In this document: positions 48,958-60,833 of the stretch, piece by piece
Numbering within the stretch: position 1 is the stretch's first letter
Layout of the letters: each line of letters starts with the position of its first letter
DNA from: Chlorophyllum brunneum
Lineage: Eukaryota > Basidiomycota > Agaricomycetes > Agaricales > Agaricaceae
NCBI GenBank assembly: GCA_963576785.1
Contig: OY756141.1
Coordinates: 992,001 to 1,056,000, forward strand
Reading direction: 5' to 3'
Length of the DNA stretch: 64,000 nucleotides
Made by a program: the position numbers and the translations under genes
Notes under the pieces: model-generated
The model's input: only the letters and a program-made list of their open reading frames with translations
What the model was told of the DNA's origin: nothing
The model's database searches: none

Positions 48958-49411
48958 TGAACGGCCCTATGGACATGAGGCCTGGTGCTCTATTAGTATC
49001 CAGAAGCTTGCCCTCACTTTGGACCAATTGGATCGGACCAATTCGTAGATCTAGCTCTAGGATGCTATTTAATTGTCGTTCTTTGAGTGTAGCAGTCGCT
49101 CATGTTGTTTTCTCAGACGAAGAATGATGAAGAGAAACCGACTGAATGATATCTCGAAATTTTATACAGGGGTCGACGATCCTGTCTGTTGAGTCAATCA
49201 GACCCATCTATTTTTGGCTTCAGGACTGGCGTATTCTGGAAACCTCAGGTGCTTCTCTGCTCCGATACTTCCACTGACCGAGGCCGACGTCAAAACCCTT
49301 TTACTGCTTATTTCGCCCTATCTTGGATCCTCTGTTTTACTGTATTGATATGGTCTGTGTCCCCTGATAGTTACCACAACTTCGGGCACTGATTTACTCG
49401 AAAGTAGCAAG

Positions 49412-50538
49412 CAGATATCGAAGCATTGGTTCTCTCTGGTGAACTGTTCAATGGCAAGGAACGTTCTTCCTCTCCGACTCGGTCAGAGACCTCGGATGAC
49501 TCAGGTTGGCATGACGAAGAATTTCAGCTGGATCCGGATGATGAAAAATACAAGGACGCTGGTGCACAAGAGTCGATAGGTATGGGTCCGGGACGGACAG
49601 GGGTCAAGGGTGTTATACGGGATCGAGACGAGGCAACTGAACTAGAACGGGGGAAGAAAGCCAAGGAGATGGAGAATCTACGTAAGAAAATGGAGGCTGG
49701 GAATTTGGGTGGGAAGACATACTTGCAGGAAGAAAGGGAGAAGGCTGCGAGGGGAGAAGATCGGTTCGATGACCTTATCCTCAAAGAACTTGAGAGCGAG
49801 TTGTCGAAACGCGATGTTTTTGGTGCACCGAGAGCCCGTTTTGGGTATCTACGGGAAGTTGGCGTGAAACAGTTTGTGAAGGCGGTCGAACAGGAAGAGA
49901 GAGGGGTATGGGTTGTGGTACATATCTATGACCCGGTATGTCATCGTCACGATGCACAGTCATTTTGCTCATTCCCTAGTGTCCACCAGTCGCTTGATCG
50001 TTGTTTTATGCTTGATGACCTGTTGGCTCACCTAGCAAAGGAAAATCCAGCAACAAAATTCCTTCGCATAAGAGCAACAGCGTTAGAATTTGCACTGGTC
50101 AATAAACCTCGGTCAAAATCTAAACCCCTACAACGTCATCTTCGAACATACAAGGAAGAAGATGACGACTTGTTCGATGATGGGGATGAGGATGAGGATG
50201 AACTTGAATTGGACGACGAGGACGTCGATCTGGAAATGCTACCGACTATCCTAGTTTATCGTGATGGTGAACTGGTGCATAATTGGGTTCGTGTCGACTG
50301 GGTTGCAGGGGAAGGTGGTGTAGACGAACTGCTCCGCAAGTAAGGTTACTATTTCAACCCTACACAACTGGTCTCACTGATCTCCGTCCATAGTCACCAC
50401 ATAATCCAACCAAGTATCTTTGCACAGGACGACCATCTCATCGAAACCAGCCATCCGGACTCCGACGACGGGGACTTCCAAGCCAGTCTGAATAGAATCC
50501 TTGCGCGATCCGGAGAAGGCGACGACAGTGATTGGTAA
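49412..50538 (+). CDS. Phosducin-like protein (PhLP1/Plp1-like); first exon not located
   Basis: The frame enters at about 49412 after a CAG acceptor, as DIEALVLSGELFNG, which is the usual start of phosducin-like proteins after a short first exon; I could not place that exon or its ATG. It continues with a charged helical region, then FGYLREVGVKQFVKAV, VVVHIYDP spliced to SLDRCFMLDDLLAHLA, FLRIRATALEF, a very acidic insert, and LPTILVYRDGELVHNWVRVD. The latter segments are the thioredoxin-like domain, without a redox CxxC. The last exon (50394-50538) ends in a Ser/Asp-rich tail. These proteins help the CCT chaperonin assemble G-protein beta-gamma dimers. The intron after YDP is 54 bases, 3n and stop-free. 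Confidence 0.85.
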
Positions 50539-50934
50539 CATCCCTCAGTTTCATGATCCCGGGAGGGAAGGACACATAAGGTCTACGTATTCATCGGGTA
50601 TGCTCTAGGGGTACATACGATGGTTTCTACCCTCTGGGCAACTTTATTTTATTCGATAGTATTTGCTACACCTTTCAATCTGTTCTCATATACTTTAGTA
50701 TCAAATTCCCGCGTAGATCGTCAGTGTAGAGCTGCAATTAGAACGGCTAGGCGATATACACTGACATTGTCTGGCTCTTGGGGCAATCGCTCGACGTCCC
50801 ACCTGTGCTGTATGTGATGTGTGTTACAATTCCACCAGCATCAAATGACGTCGTAAGCCCGAGCTGGCCTACGCCGACTCGGAACATGATTGCATATTTG
50901 TTGCCTCTCTTCCTCCCAATACCACCCGGAAACG

Positions 50935-53172
50935 ATGGCTCCAACGAACGGTTCCCCTAAGACACATGGCGAGCTTGCACAGCTTCTCATGCACGATACC
51001 AAAGTGAAGGTGGCAGGTGCGCAATGATCTCTATCCCTATCCCGCTGATAAGCTGAGATGTCGTATGCCATAGGCATAGACGGTAGGCACATTGTATCTA
51101 GGCGACGACCAGCAGGATAGCGACCTTCTTATTTGTCTGGTCTAGTCGATGGTATCCTACGCGGAAAGTTCATGGTTCGTGAATATCATCGTCTTTGGTC
51201 GCCTATCGATCCCGCATTTGACACCGTACAACCTCCTAGTCCAAGGACAAGTTTCTCAGCGCAGTCAAAACCGATGGATTTGGCTTCTGCAGTGTTGTAT
51301 TGTACGTCTTACCGGACTTATTATATCGACCTCTGAAAATTCGATGCCACCCGATCCAGCGGCTGGGATATGCACGATCAAGTTTACCCTCAGGAACTCT
51401 TGATATCCAACAAACGCAACGGCTACCGTGATTTACTGGCCTGGATAGACTTAACTACATACAGGCGCATTCCTTGGGAGAACAACGTCCCATTCTTCTT
51501 GGTGTCGTTTAAAGATCCGGATTCGAAGAACGCACTGACTGTTGACCCCCGAGGTCTTGTGGCTCGTGCGGAGAGGCGCGCTTCACAGGAGCTAGGATGT
51601 GTTCCCTACGCTGGCGTTGAATATGAAGTGGGTGATGTTATTATTGTACCTAATATCTGTAGATTCTGATGGGATGCCAGTACTTTAACTTGGGGGGTGT
51701 GGCACATTTCGCTCGTGTGTTCTGTGGGTTATGTTGATGCGGCTAATTAGAGACACCTCTGTCGGCTGCTGAGAAGGGTTTCACCAAGCTAAATCCCCTT
51801 ACACCCGGAAGTGAGTTAGCAATAATCGCTCTGTGGCCTGGACATCTGACAATAAAAAGTGCATGGTTATTCACTACTCAGGACTCAGCTCAATAACGAC
51901 TACTTCCAAGATATCTTTGACAGGGCTCTTGATTTTGACGTGGAGGTGGAAAGCCACCGTATGTCAATGCAGATAGTACGGGACACCTACTAACTGGTTT
52001 CAAGATACTGAGACTGGGCCCGGTGTTTACGAGACTGCTCTGGCATACACGGACGCACTGAGAATGGCAGATAACGCCATCCTGTTCAAATACATCGCCA
52101 AGAGCGTCGGAATGAAACACGGCATTATACCCAGCTTTATGGCTAAGCCATGGGGAGATGTATGTCTTGAATTCGTTTGACCTTTATCGCTCCATCTATG
52201 TTCCCTCCTAGCTTCCAGGGTGCAGCGGGTTCGTAGTTTTGTTGGACCTTTGATCAAACCATCAACGATACTATAGCCATACTCATGTTTCTTTGCGCGA
52301 TCGGAGTGGAGAAAACATCTTTGCCGTTTCGAAAGAAACGCTAATATCTGGCAGACCGGGTGCTGCCAATGAAGATACCAGATTCATTAGCCGTGAAGCG
52401 GAAATGTTTCTAGCAGGAGTTCTAGAAGGGCTTCCTGACGGTACGACCGATTTTTTTTTTGATCCCTGGGTAACTTGCTCAAGGTTCTCCCTAGTCATGC
52501 CGATGGTAATTTCGATTCTACTCTTGGGACTATACTCAGCTCATAGGGATGTTCGTTAGCTTGTCCCGACAATCAATGGGTACAAACGCCTCGTGGGTGG
52601 TGAAGCCTTTTGGGCCCCGAATGCCGTTACCTACGGGTATGATTCACGTCAAGCATCGATAAGGATTATTTCCCCGCCGTCCGTACCTCCTGAAGCTACG
52701 AGGTTTGAAATCCGGGTCCCAGGGGCGGATATGAATCCATACTATGCGTTAGGCGCTATCTTCTTGCTCGGTATCAGAGGAATCAAGAATCAGGTCCAGC
52801 TGCAGGAACCTCCAATCGGCCGTTTAACACTGCAGGACAAGGCCCAGAACAAGGTGTGTCCAGAGTCTACCTGTTTGTTTTGGTTAAGTCAAGAGTGGGT
52901 GCTGAATGATACACTGGGTGGTTGCAGGTCAAGATGCTGCCTAGATCGCTTGAGGAAGCTACTCTGAGAATGATGCGCCCTGACAGTATCGCAAGGGAGC
53001 CTGAGGTGTTTGGGAGTGAGTTCGTTGATCATTTTGGAGGCACGAGGTTGCATGAGGTGAAGATTTGGAATGCGGCAGTAACTAATTGGGAAGGTCTGTG
53101 GTTTGAATTTAGGTTCCCTCGCTTCAGTGACTAACACCTGTTTTAGTTGAACGCTATTTGGAACTTGCTTAA
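50935..53172 (+). CDS. Glutamine synthetase-family enzyme, FluG-like
   Basis: About 15 exons, some very small, from ATG at 50935 to TAA at 53170-53172. The joined protein reads KVKVAGIDVDGILRGKFM, then DGFGFCSVVFGWDMHD (substrate-side domain), then HHTETGPGVYE, KHGIIPSFMAKPWGDLPGCSGH (the ATP-binding signature K-P-x...-G-x-S-G-H with metal-binding His) and EIRVPGADMNPY. It ends ERYLELA. This is the catalytic layout of type I glutamine synthetase homologues related to the C-terminal half of fungal FluG. The nitrilase/amidohydrolase N-terminal half of FluG is absent. It probably forms gamma-glutamyl bonds using ATP; whether the acceptor is ammonia or an amine is unknown. It converges on the DUF3074 gene. 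Confidence 0.88.
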
Positions 53173-53271
53173 CGTAGCTCGGAATCATGAGCTTGTAGAT
53201 GCGAGTCAGGACATCAGTATGACATACAAACACAGATAACTCGAAGGCACAGTCTGAACTCTTCGGAGCCG

Positions 53272-54123
53272 TCAGGTCGACTCCCGCAATCTCTCAAACC
53301 AGTGCAGAAAATGGGGCACGTCCTGGCGGGTTGTATAACAGTAAGTACGGACACCTGGTACATGAAAGAACACGTTCACCTCTGCTATGGACTTTGGCAT
53401 GCTAAGTTCAGCAACGAACTTGGGTATTAAACCACCAGTGTTGCTTGAAGTTGCCATGCGCCATTCTACGTTCCCATTCTCAAGCTGCTTCACCCGTTCA
53501 ACACTGACGTAATAGCCCCGCACACCCCTTTCTTCGAGTTTCTGGAGCTCCTTGTCGCCAGAGAGATCAATTGGGATAGAAACGATGAGACTGTAGGATC
53601 CATGTCATGAGTAATAGAGTTGGTGGGGGGTGAGAAAAGTTAACCCTGAGGCTGAGTCCTCTTTGTGGACAACTTGGAGCACAGTGAACACTCGGTTCGA
53701 AATGGGGAAGGGGAACTTGTAATGAAGTGTCCAGATTTGCGCAGTGGGGGAAAGTTGCTGAACTTGTGTGGCTTTGATCAGTATGGGGATGAACCTTGAA
53801 AAGCTCAGGCAATGTGATGAACACGACATCCAATTGACGTACTCTTTCTCGTTGGGTGCTTTGTTATTGGCCATTTTGTCCCACAGCTGATCGAAAGTGA
53901 CTTGTTCGGGTGGATGTTCACTCAGTCGGCAATGCCAGTTTTCGACATTAGAAGGACCTGCTGGACGATGCAGGGTCTTGACGTTGGTGAAATATGTCTT
54001 GCCCGTTTTCCACGAGTCGGTGGACTCGATAAGTTCACGCCCAGCTGCGATGATTGACTCCTCAGAAGGGATGTCTAGTCCATTAAGCACACTGTGTGGT
54101 CTCTGAATTATTTGGCTGCTCAC
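53272..54123 (-). CDS. DUF3074 (START-like) domain protein
   Basis: Starts at 54123 (MSSQIIQRPHSVL). A Trp-rich segment (HRPAGPSNVENWHCRLSEH) leads into FIPILIKATQVQQLSPTAQIWTLHYKFPFPISNRVFTVLQV. This is the diagnostic core of the fungal DUF3074 family, which adopts a START/Bet v 1-like lipid-binding fold. The last exon gives LIVSIPIDLSG, VRGYYVSVERV and a C-terminus ending RLREST at 53272. An intron of 48 bases (3n, stop-free) is inferred after EKE because it restores the family spacing (KEFIPIL). The function is not known; binding of a small hydrophobic ligand is plausible. It converges with the glutamine synthetase gene, with about 100 bases between stops. Confidence 0.85.
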
Positions 54124-54284
54124 CGGAAAGCTTTATAGACGCAGCGGCCAGGAGAGGTTTTGAGTCTATCATGGCTGGGAGTGAGGAATTGACCGTCGAG
54201 TTCTATGGGTAGCTGCTGAGCCTATTTTTAGCTTGCGGTGTGGGTGAAAATTATTATTATTTAGTCTAGAGGCTAGGTGTAATG

Positions 54285-54858
54285 CTATGCGAATACGGGT
54301 TGGGGTTGGTTGAGATTGACGAGACCAAAGTACCGACTACGGCCATGGGCAGATTCGTCACGAGGTAAAACTTCTCCGCGTTCTAGCACGACACCGACAA
54401 ACCGACGCGTCCCTCCCATCCATTTCTCCTTGTAAAAGCGAACGTAACCCGGGGCTGTGGCGTATATTGTGTGGTCGCGGCCTATCTTCACCTGGAAACG
54501 GTCGCATGAGGGGGAGAACAAGGTCTCAAACAATGGGACACACATGCTGTCCAGGGTGGAACAGAGTGCCTCGCTGACGCACAATAATGTTGCCAGGAAT
54601 TACCTCTTGGTCTGACACAAGACATGAGGGTCTGTGGATTTGTGGTGGAGTGGTTCATACCTGAGAACTTTTTGACACCGAGACGCTTGCCCGGAGAGCC
54701 TCCGTGGTTGTGGACGGTGCCTCCTGCACGTTTTGTGGCGGTCCTAATAGAGCCTGCAAGCGCGTGTGTGAGAAGAGGCGTGAATGAGTCAAAAGCGAGG
54801 AACCTAGCAGGGAAAACGGGGACGGGGCGGAAGCTGCCCAACGAGTCAAAAAGGACAT
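54285..54858 (-). CDS. MRP7: Mitochondrial large-subunit ribosomal protein bL27m
   Basis: Exon 1 (54858-54804, MSFLTRWAASAPSPFSLLG) is a typical mitochondrial presequence. It is spliced to exon 2 (54753-54661), beginning SIRTATKRAGGTVHNHGGSPG, the conserved bL27 N-terminus that reaches toward the peptidyl-transferase centre. Later exons give QEVIPGNIIVRQRGTLFHPG and GRDHTIYATAPGYVRFY, the core bL27 fold. A fungal C-terminal extension follows, ending at 54285. The presequence and the mature part are in different frames, so the first intron is essential. The start codon is 175 bases from that of SKP1 on the other strand. Confidence 0.95.
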
Positions 54859-55033
54859 ATTGCTGGCGGACACTGCCCGAGTCACCTTGCTCGTTGTTCT
54901 CGCTGCACGGGCCCCGTGATCGGCAATCACCGGCAAGGCTCCTTTGGAATTCTTATATATGAGCAGTGCCCGTTATTGGCCTTCATCACCACCTCCCACC
55001 AGACACCCACTTTTTCCCCATTTCGATTTCACA
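54859..55033. promoter_or_regulatory. Shared divergent promoter of bL27m and SKP1
   Basis: Only 175 bases separate the two start codons, which face away from each other. Both promoters must lie here or overlap the coding exons. A TATA-like TTATATA (54953-54959) lies about 75 bases before the SKP1 ATG, followed by a C-rich tract. Co-regulation is inferred from the arrangement alone. Confidence 0.6.
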
Positions 55034-55805
55034 ATGGTTCTTCTCGTCACTTCCGATAATGAGCAATTCCACGCAGATAAGGAGGTTGTTGAACGCAGCG
55101 TCCTCATCAAAAACATGCTCGAGGGTATGTCTCCACCCACTTTCCGCACGTCCTAGCGTCTCATTTCCTTTCTTTGTCCATCTCTTCTCTAGATGTTGGT
55201 GAATCTGACCAGCCCATTCCACTTCCAAATGTGTCATCCAGCGTACTGAAGAAGGTGAGCCGCCTTTGCTGCGTTATCGACTGCGATCTTTGACGTCTGC
55301 CAATCTTAGGTTCTTGAGTACTGCGAGCATCACCGTGGCGAGCCCCTCCCTTCTGCGGAGTCCGAGTCAAACCAAGACGAGACCCGCAAGCGTACCACAG
55401 ATATCAGTGAATGGGATCAGAAATTCATCACTGTCGATCAGGAGATGCTGTTTGAAATTATCCTCGCTGCCAACTACCTCGACATCAAGTCGCTGCTGTA
55501 AGATTGTCTGACACTATATTCGCTTTTCGGGAGCTTATGCCTGTCGCAGTGACGTTGGATGCAAGACAGTGGCCAACATGATCAAGGGCAAGACCCCCGA
55601 AGAGATCCGCAAGCTGTTCAACATTGTGAATGACTTCACCCCCGAAGAGGAGGTAAGATTCCCAGAAGTTCATTTTTTAGGCTTCTCTAACCCGGAAACC
55701 CTTTATATAGGCACAGATCAAGAAGGAGAACGTGAGTATCCTGCGATTATTCGTCGTAAATGTGACACTCATTATCGCCTTCAGGAATGGGCTGAGGACC
55801 GATGA
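55034..55805 (+). CDS. SKP1: SCF ubiquitin ligase subunit Skp1
   Basis: Six exons (55034-55124, 55193-55254, 55310-55497, 55550-55652, 55711-55731, 55785-55805) give 162 codons, 161 aa, a normal Skp1 length. The start [22 protein letters not shown] is the BTB/POZ-like fold that binds cullin. [17 protein letters not shown] and [20 protein letters not shown] continue it. The C-terminal half ([41 protein letters not shown]) is the F-box-binding region, complete to the conserved last residues. Two of the exons are only 21 bases. Skp1 links F-box proteins to cullin-1 in SCF ligases. A possible F-box partner lies at 9114 in this window. Confidence 0.98.
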
Positions 55806-55992
55806 GTATCCCTACATACATACTTGCACCACCATTTACTTCCGCTGTATCATTCACTGTCTTAATCATCATTCTGCATTGCCCTTGTGCGAGTCCAACG
55901 CACGGACCTACAACGCGTCCATCGCAGCCGATTATGTAATGACCCAATTAAGCATGCTGTTGAGTATTAACGTCTTGTTTAGCTTGTGTTCT

Positions 55993-57782
55993 ATGCCTCT
56001 CATCCCAGACCTTCCCGGTAAACTCGTACCACGTAATTCAGAACAAGAACGCTGGCTCAAGAGTCATGTTGCCAGACTATGCCACCTTGAGCACGACCGG
56101 TGAGCTGTGGCGGACTTGAATCTCCTCGACCCGGCTTATATTCGGCTACTTTCAGATTTCCTGGCAGTCAGCCTGTCAGTTTCGCGGTGAGGGACTTGGC
56201 AAGATTAGAAGCACACGAGTACGTTTTGTTTTGAAATCACAGTATGTTTCCCCCTTACAGCTCTTCATCCTGTAGTTTCTGGGTATGCGAAAAGTCGGAC
56301 GGTGTTCGGGTGCTTTTGCTAGCTTTGACGGATAATGCTTCTGGTGAGCAGACCACTTACATTGTGAGTGTGGCATAAATCATCGTTCTATGCGAATAAC
56401 CGTACCATCTTCGTTAGATTGACCGACATAATTCCTATCGTGAACTTAGTGGACTCTACTTTCCTCACCACGAAAATCCTAGAAACCCGCTCCTGGACAC
56501 CCTCGTAGACGGTGAGCTGGTTATTGACGTGGACCCCGTCACCAAGCAGGTAAGCCTCCACACCCTGCTTACCTGGGCAATGTTGATTTCCGTCGTACAG
56601 GAAACACTACGGTTCCTCGCCTTTGATTGTTTAGTTGCGGACAACCAGAATGTCATGTTGAAACCCCTCGACAAGCGCTATGGTGTATGTCTCTTTCTTA
56701 TCCTTCCGGTCCTGTCGAGGCTTATACATTTGACTTGACCAGCGGCTGAAGGCTTGGTTTTATAAACCATATTCCAAGATGATGGTGGACCATCCGCATA
56801 TGGCTGGGCACCAACCTTTCAGGTGTGCCAGAATATGTCAGTCTCCACCTTAGCTGACCCGCTTTTTAGTATTGCCGTGAAACAAATCTCTTTCTCGTAT
56901 CATGTCAAGGCTGTTTTCGACGGCGTACCATTGCTCCAACATGGTAATGATGGTCTCATCTACACATGTGTTAGCACGCCATATACGCCGGGGACAGACA
57001 ATAATATGTATGTGTACTCTTTCCTTGTCTTTCTGGTAACTCAACGTCGTGAAAGATTGAAATGGAAGCCACCCTCGGAGAACTCAATAGACTTCAAGCT
57101 CGTTCTACGTTTTCCGCCTTTGAGAAACGACCCGAACAAACCAGATTTTCATGCTAAACCTCTTTTTCTACTACACGCCTGGTTGGGCGGTGACAGAGGT
57201 CAAGCAAGGTATGAACAGTATGATGATATGTATGTTGAGGATGAAGAATGGGAAAGGTAAGTGTACCCATTTTTCAGTTTCACATGTTCTCACCCACCTC
57301 TGCACAAGATTGAAGCAAAGCGGCGAACAAGTCGACGATCGGATCGTTGAGGTGCACTGGGACTCCGAGATCTCGCGTTGGCGCATGATGCGGTTCCGGG
57401 ACGATAAACCCAATGGAAATCATATCAGCGTCGTCGAGAACATCATCCAGAGTATCGCAGATGGCGTAGAAAAAGAAGCGGTAAGCGATCTTTTACCTCA
57501 TCCCTCATCCCCTCAATGGCCGCCACTAATACCTCATCTACCAAGCTTCTACAACGTTCTGACGCGATCCGCAATGCTTGGAAGACGCGTCAAGGCCAAC
57601 CAGTCCCTGCCCCCCAACAGCAACCGTCACAAGCACCTCCGCCCTCACGGTCGATCCCACCACTACCTGGACCACCCGTGCTAAGTCGCATACCACCCCT
57701 AGAGCTGCGCTATGGGCCTATCGCAGTATCTATGTGGAGCAAAGTCTCCGGACCGCCTGTGTATGCCGGAATGCAGCGTTGA
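55993..57782 (+). CDS. CEG1: mRNA capping enzyme, guanylyltransferase subunit
   Basis: Ten exons (from 55993-56099 to 57546-57782) sum to 434 codons, 433 aa, a normal length for the fungal enzyme. The nucleotidyltransferase motif is EKSDGVRVLLL, in which the Lys of KSDGVR forms the covalent Lys-GMP intermediate. Other signatures are YIIDRHNSY (motif III region), DTLVDGELVID (motif IIIa), HGNDGLIYTCVSTPY (motif IV) and LKWKPP (motif V). VVEVHWD- and WRMMRFRDDKPNGN-like segments belong to the OB-fold with the final RxDK motif. The enzyme transfers GMP to the 5' diphosphate end of nascent mRNA in the nucleus. The triphosphatase is a separate protein in fungi. The last exon adds a Pro-rich tail. 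The gene starts 187 bases after SKP1. Confidence 0.95.
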
Positions 57783-59163
57783 TCGTCGGACCTGTGGCTT
57801 CTCGGGTTCCTTTGTTCCCCAGTTCTCCTGGGTCATCGTTACCACAAGGTTTCGTCTCAGGAGTGGGATCTTGAGCTGAGCGCAACACGATCTTCTTCAT
57901 GTGCTTTCCACCCCGCACCCGACATCCCATCACCATCAGATGGTTCTCCATCAACTCCCATCCAGGCGCTTACGCTCTTCTCTCTAAAAATTCATGCACT
58001 TCTCCTTTCTTTACGGCTAATTGCAATGATACACATCCCATTCCACGACCTGACAACCAACTCTATCTGGCTTCTTGCATCCCCTTACGCTTTACCATCC
58101 CCGGAATATCCTCACGTCTTTACGTCGCCACCTGCTGCGAATGACAACCTGCTTCACTAATTTCGTCCCAGGAACCAGAACCCCATTACTGGGAGACTAC
58201 ATCTTTGATGTATCACGTTTACTGAACGACAAGGGTGGTCGGCGATAAGGGTCTGGCGCTCGTGATGACTGGACGGACCCGCTCCTTTCCGCTTTCGCAT
58301 TGGGAAATGTATAGCTCTCTTGGCATCGCCATGGCTCTCCTAGTGTATCGGGAAAGAAGTTGTATACGTATCGACCACTGGTCTTGCTGTCAAGAACCCG
58401 GGTGGCCCATCGAGGGATATAACGAAGCCTGCCAAATCAAATACTTCTGGTAGCTCTTGGGTGGGTTGCGTTCAGTTGAGCGGGCCCGTAGCCCGAATGT
58501 ATGTAATAGAGCCCTTGCCAGTTTTGGAGGGGTAGGAGCCCAGCAAGAAATGGATTTTCTTCTATTCGAGCGTAAAAGGAATAGGAAGAGAAACCGTGAC
58601 AAATTCGTTAGCATTGACAGTCATTCGAAAGCAAGTGATAACAGGAGGGGAGACATAATAAGAACGATGAGGAATGGAGTGCATATCTAATCGTTACAGA
58701 TGAGGGATGAAACAGGACAAGAGGAACAAAGAACATTGGAATCTCAAACAGATGCAAATGTCTGAATGTAAAAAGATGAGGAATAAATCAACTGACACTG
58801 TCGTTGCGAGTCGTCACCGACATACTGTTGAGCCCCCACTTGAAGGTTTGCAAGAGGAGGGACAACAACTAATCATAAGTGAGGTAGAGAAGTGTTCAAG
58901 AATATAAACAGGTCGTGAGTATGAAACGTTAATGATGCAGATGAAGTGGTAAACAAGATTGTGTGAAATATGGAAGAGATTGTATGAAGATGAGGGAAGA
59001 TGTGAAGAGATGGAGAGTAGAACTTTTGTGATGCGTGGAGTTGGATTGATGTATGCGACGCCGTGGAATCAAGGGTCCACGGTAAGGTGAGAGGAAGTTG
59101 CACGGTTGGCAATTATTTTGAGATGCGGAAGGTTCGCACATTCGTGGACTCCTCTGACAAACT
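57783..59163. other. Intergenic between convergent genes, no firm gene
   Basis: 1.4 kb between the guanylyltransferase stop and the stop of the serine-rich gene at 59164. Several short frames on both strands; none recognised. The right half is purine-rich on the plus strand, as expected for the 3' flank of a minus-strand gene. Confidence 0.5.
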
Positions 59164-59900
59164 TCAGTTCAAAAAGTCAGGCGCAGAGGAAAGAGGCGAG
59201 ATAGCGAAGTCGGCATAATGACTGGGTGCATCGATGCGCAGAGAGTGCGTATCCGCAAAGGTGAAGGAACGAACGAGAGAAGGGGCTAGCGTACGACGAG
59301 GGACACGTCTAAACCGGGGGAGGGAAGGCAAGGGAGAGCCGAAAAAGTCCATGTCCAACTCGGAGCGAACGTTTTCAAACGAGTCCTCTGCAAACTCTGG
59401 GCTCGACTCGACCGACGAAGACGAGGAGTCGCGCCCGTGGCGAGTGGGTGTGCTTGGAGAGATCGAAAGAGCTGCGAATTGCGCAGTGGGCAGAAGAGGG
59501 AGAGTCTGCATTAGGTAAGAAGTATAAGTAAATGCATGTATTCTGAGGTAGATTCCTCTGAGTGTACCTCTGGAACATTTCCAACAGTGTTTGGGACCCA
59601 AGGCAAAGGCACGGGGCTCGATGAGTGCTCAACACTTGCATCGATGCCGACAGGAATATCCCCGATAAGCTCCCGGTTGTTGTCGTCGAGATGGACATCG
59701 TCAGCATCATGGGCATTGGGATCGCACTGTCCCTCGGTGACTCTCCACCAATCAATGTCAGCGAGGACACGACGCCCAGCTGTTTCGGACGCCGGAGAGC
59801 GCCTGTTGTTACGGGCACGGGCGGCGGAGGAGGCAGAGCTGGAGGGGTAAGGGGAGGAGCGGACGATAGGGGACGATGCTGTGCGACGGAGGGAAGGCAT
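59164..59900 (-). CDS. Conserved serine/proline-rich unknown protein of mushroom fungi
   Basis: Two exons (59900-59568 and 59505-59164) give 225 codons, 224 aa. The N-terminus MPSLRRTASSPIVRSSPYPSS is followed by RRVLADIDWW, a short conserved-looking block, then acidic and Ser-rich sequence. The second exon (from TLPLLPTAQFAAL) has SPSTPTRHGRDSSSSSVES and ends APDFLN. A donor inside VPE|GTACAC joins the exons in frame; unspliced, the frame stops within the intron. There is no membrane segment and no catalytic motif. Small, disordered, phosphorylatable proteins of this kind often act in regulation, but nothing here shows which process. Confidence 0.65.
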
Positions 59901-60744
59901 GGGAGACGACGAGGAGGGACGAGAACAGCTGCCTAGCGCAGTGCCTTGAGTGTTTGGAGGGTGGACACCAGAGGGATGAGAATCTGCGAATTTCCTTTAT
60001 ATATTTCTGGCCAGACGTCACACCCGACATCGTCACTCTCCTCCAGACCCTGGCTCTTCCCTCCGCCACCACCCCATCGCCCTCTTGGCACCCACAACAG
60101 ACAGTCGATAGATCCCACTAGACACTTGACTTTTGTTTTATGCACACAACCAAAACACAACGTTTCCACGTCCATTTCTTCACCGTTCACAGGGTCGTTC
60201 CGTATTCAGCCACAAGCTCTGCACAAGGTCGCCCTGTGTCACTCGGCTGACAACCTTCGATTCATTTTTATCTCCAAATCTCTCCCCCGCTTGCCGTCCT
60301 TCAGCGGTGTTGTGGTCCTGTAAACACATGACCATGTCCTCTTGTTCCATGCACACCCTCCCCCCCATTCCTCCCTTCCGAGTTCCTTCACGTTGTAATG
60401 TCTGTCCTGCAGCGATGTCAATTCGCCTGACGCCCCTGGGATCCGATTGCGGATGTCTGGTGACACCGGCGAACATGGCTTAACCCACGGCTCACAGCAC
60501 TTTCGCTGGTTCTCCGGATCTAATTTTCTTCTTCCCTCCTCATGATGTTATGAAATACCTGTGATCCTCCATTCTGGCTCCGTTTCTCCTTGTCTGCATC
60601 TAGTGGGCCTCGAATAGATCAATCAAAGTGCCCCTAATTTGAAAACTTAGTGGTGAATCCACAGATCAGTCCACCCTAGGCTTTTGAGTGGTCTGGCTCA
60701 ACACGGCCTCATGTCCCCTCGATCGACATTTCATTGACATTTAG

Positions 60745-60833
60745 ACGCGTTTCCAGACGAATTAATACCGCTGCGGCTAATATAAAACATAAAGACGCGT
60801 AAAGACGCGTCGAGACTAGGCTAATTAACGCGT
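60745..60833. promoter_or_regulatory. Cluster of four ACGCGT boxes
   Basis: ACGCGT occurs at 60745, 60795, 60805 and 60828, four copies in 89 bases; two lie in the direct repeat AAAGACGCGT. In ascomycete yeasts this hexamer (the MCB) binds the MBF/Swi6 cell-cycle regulator. A TATAAAA lies at 60781. Which gene it would serve is not clear, since no supported gene starts nearby. Confidence 0.45.

Noticed and set aside
60133..60483. Overlapping open frames on both strands (117 and 99 codons)
   Set aside because: Neither has a recognisable domain or conserved-looking start; probably low stop density in C-rich upstream DNA.
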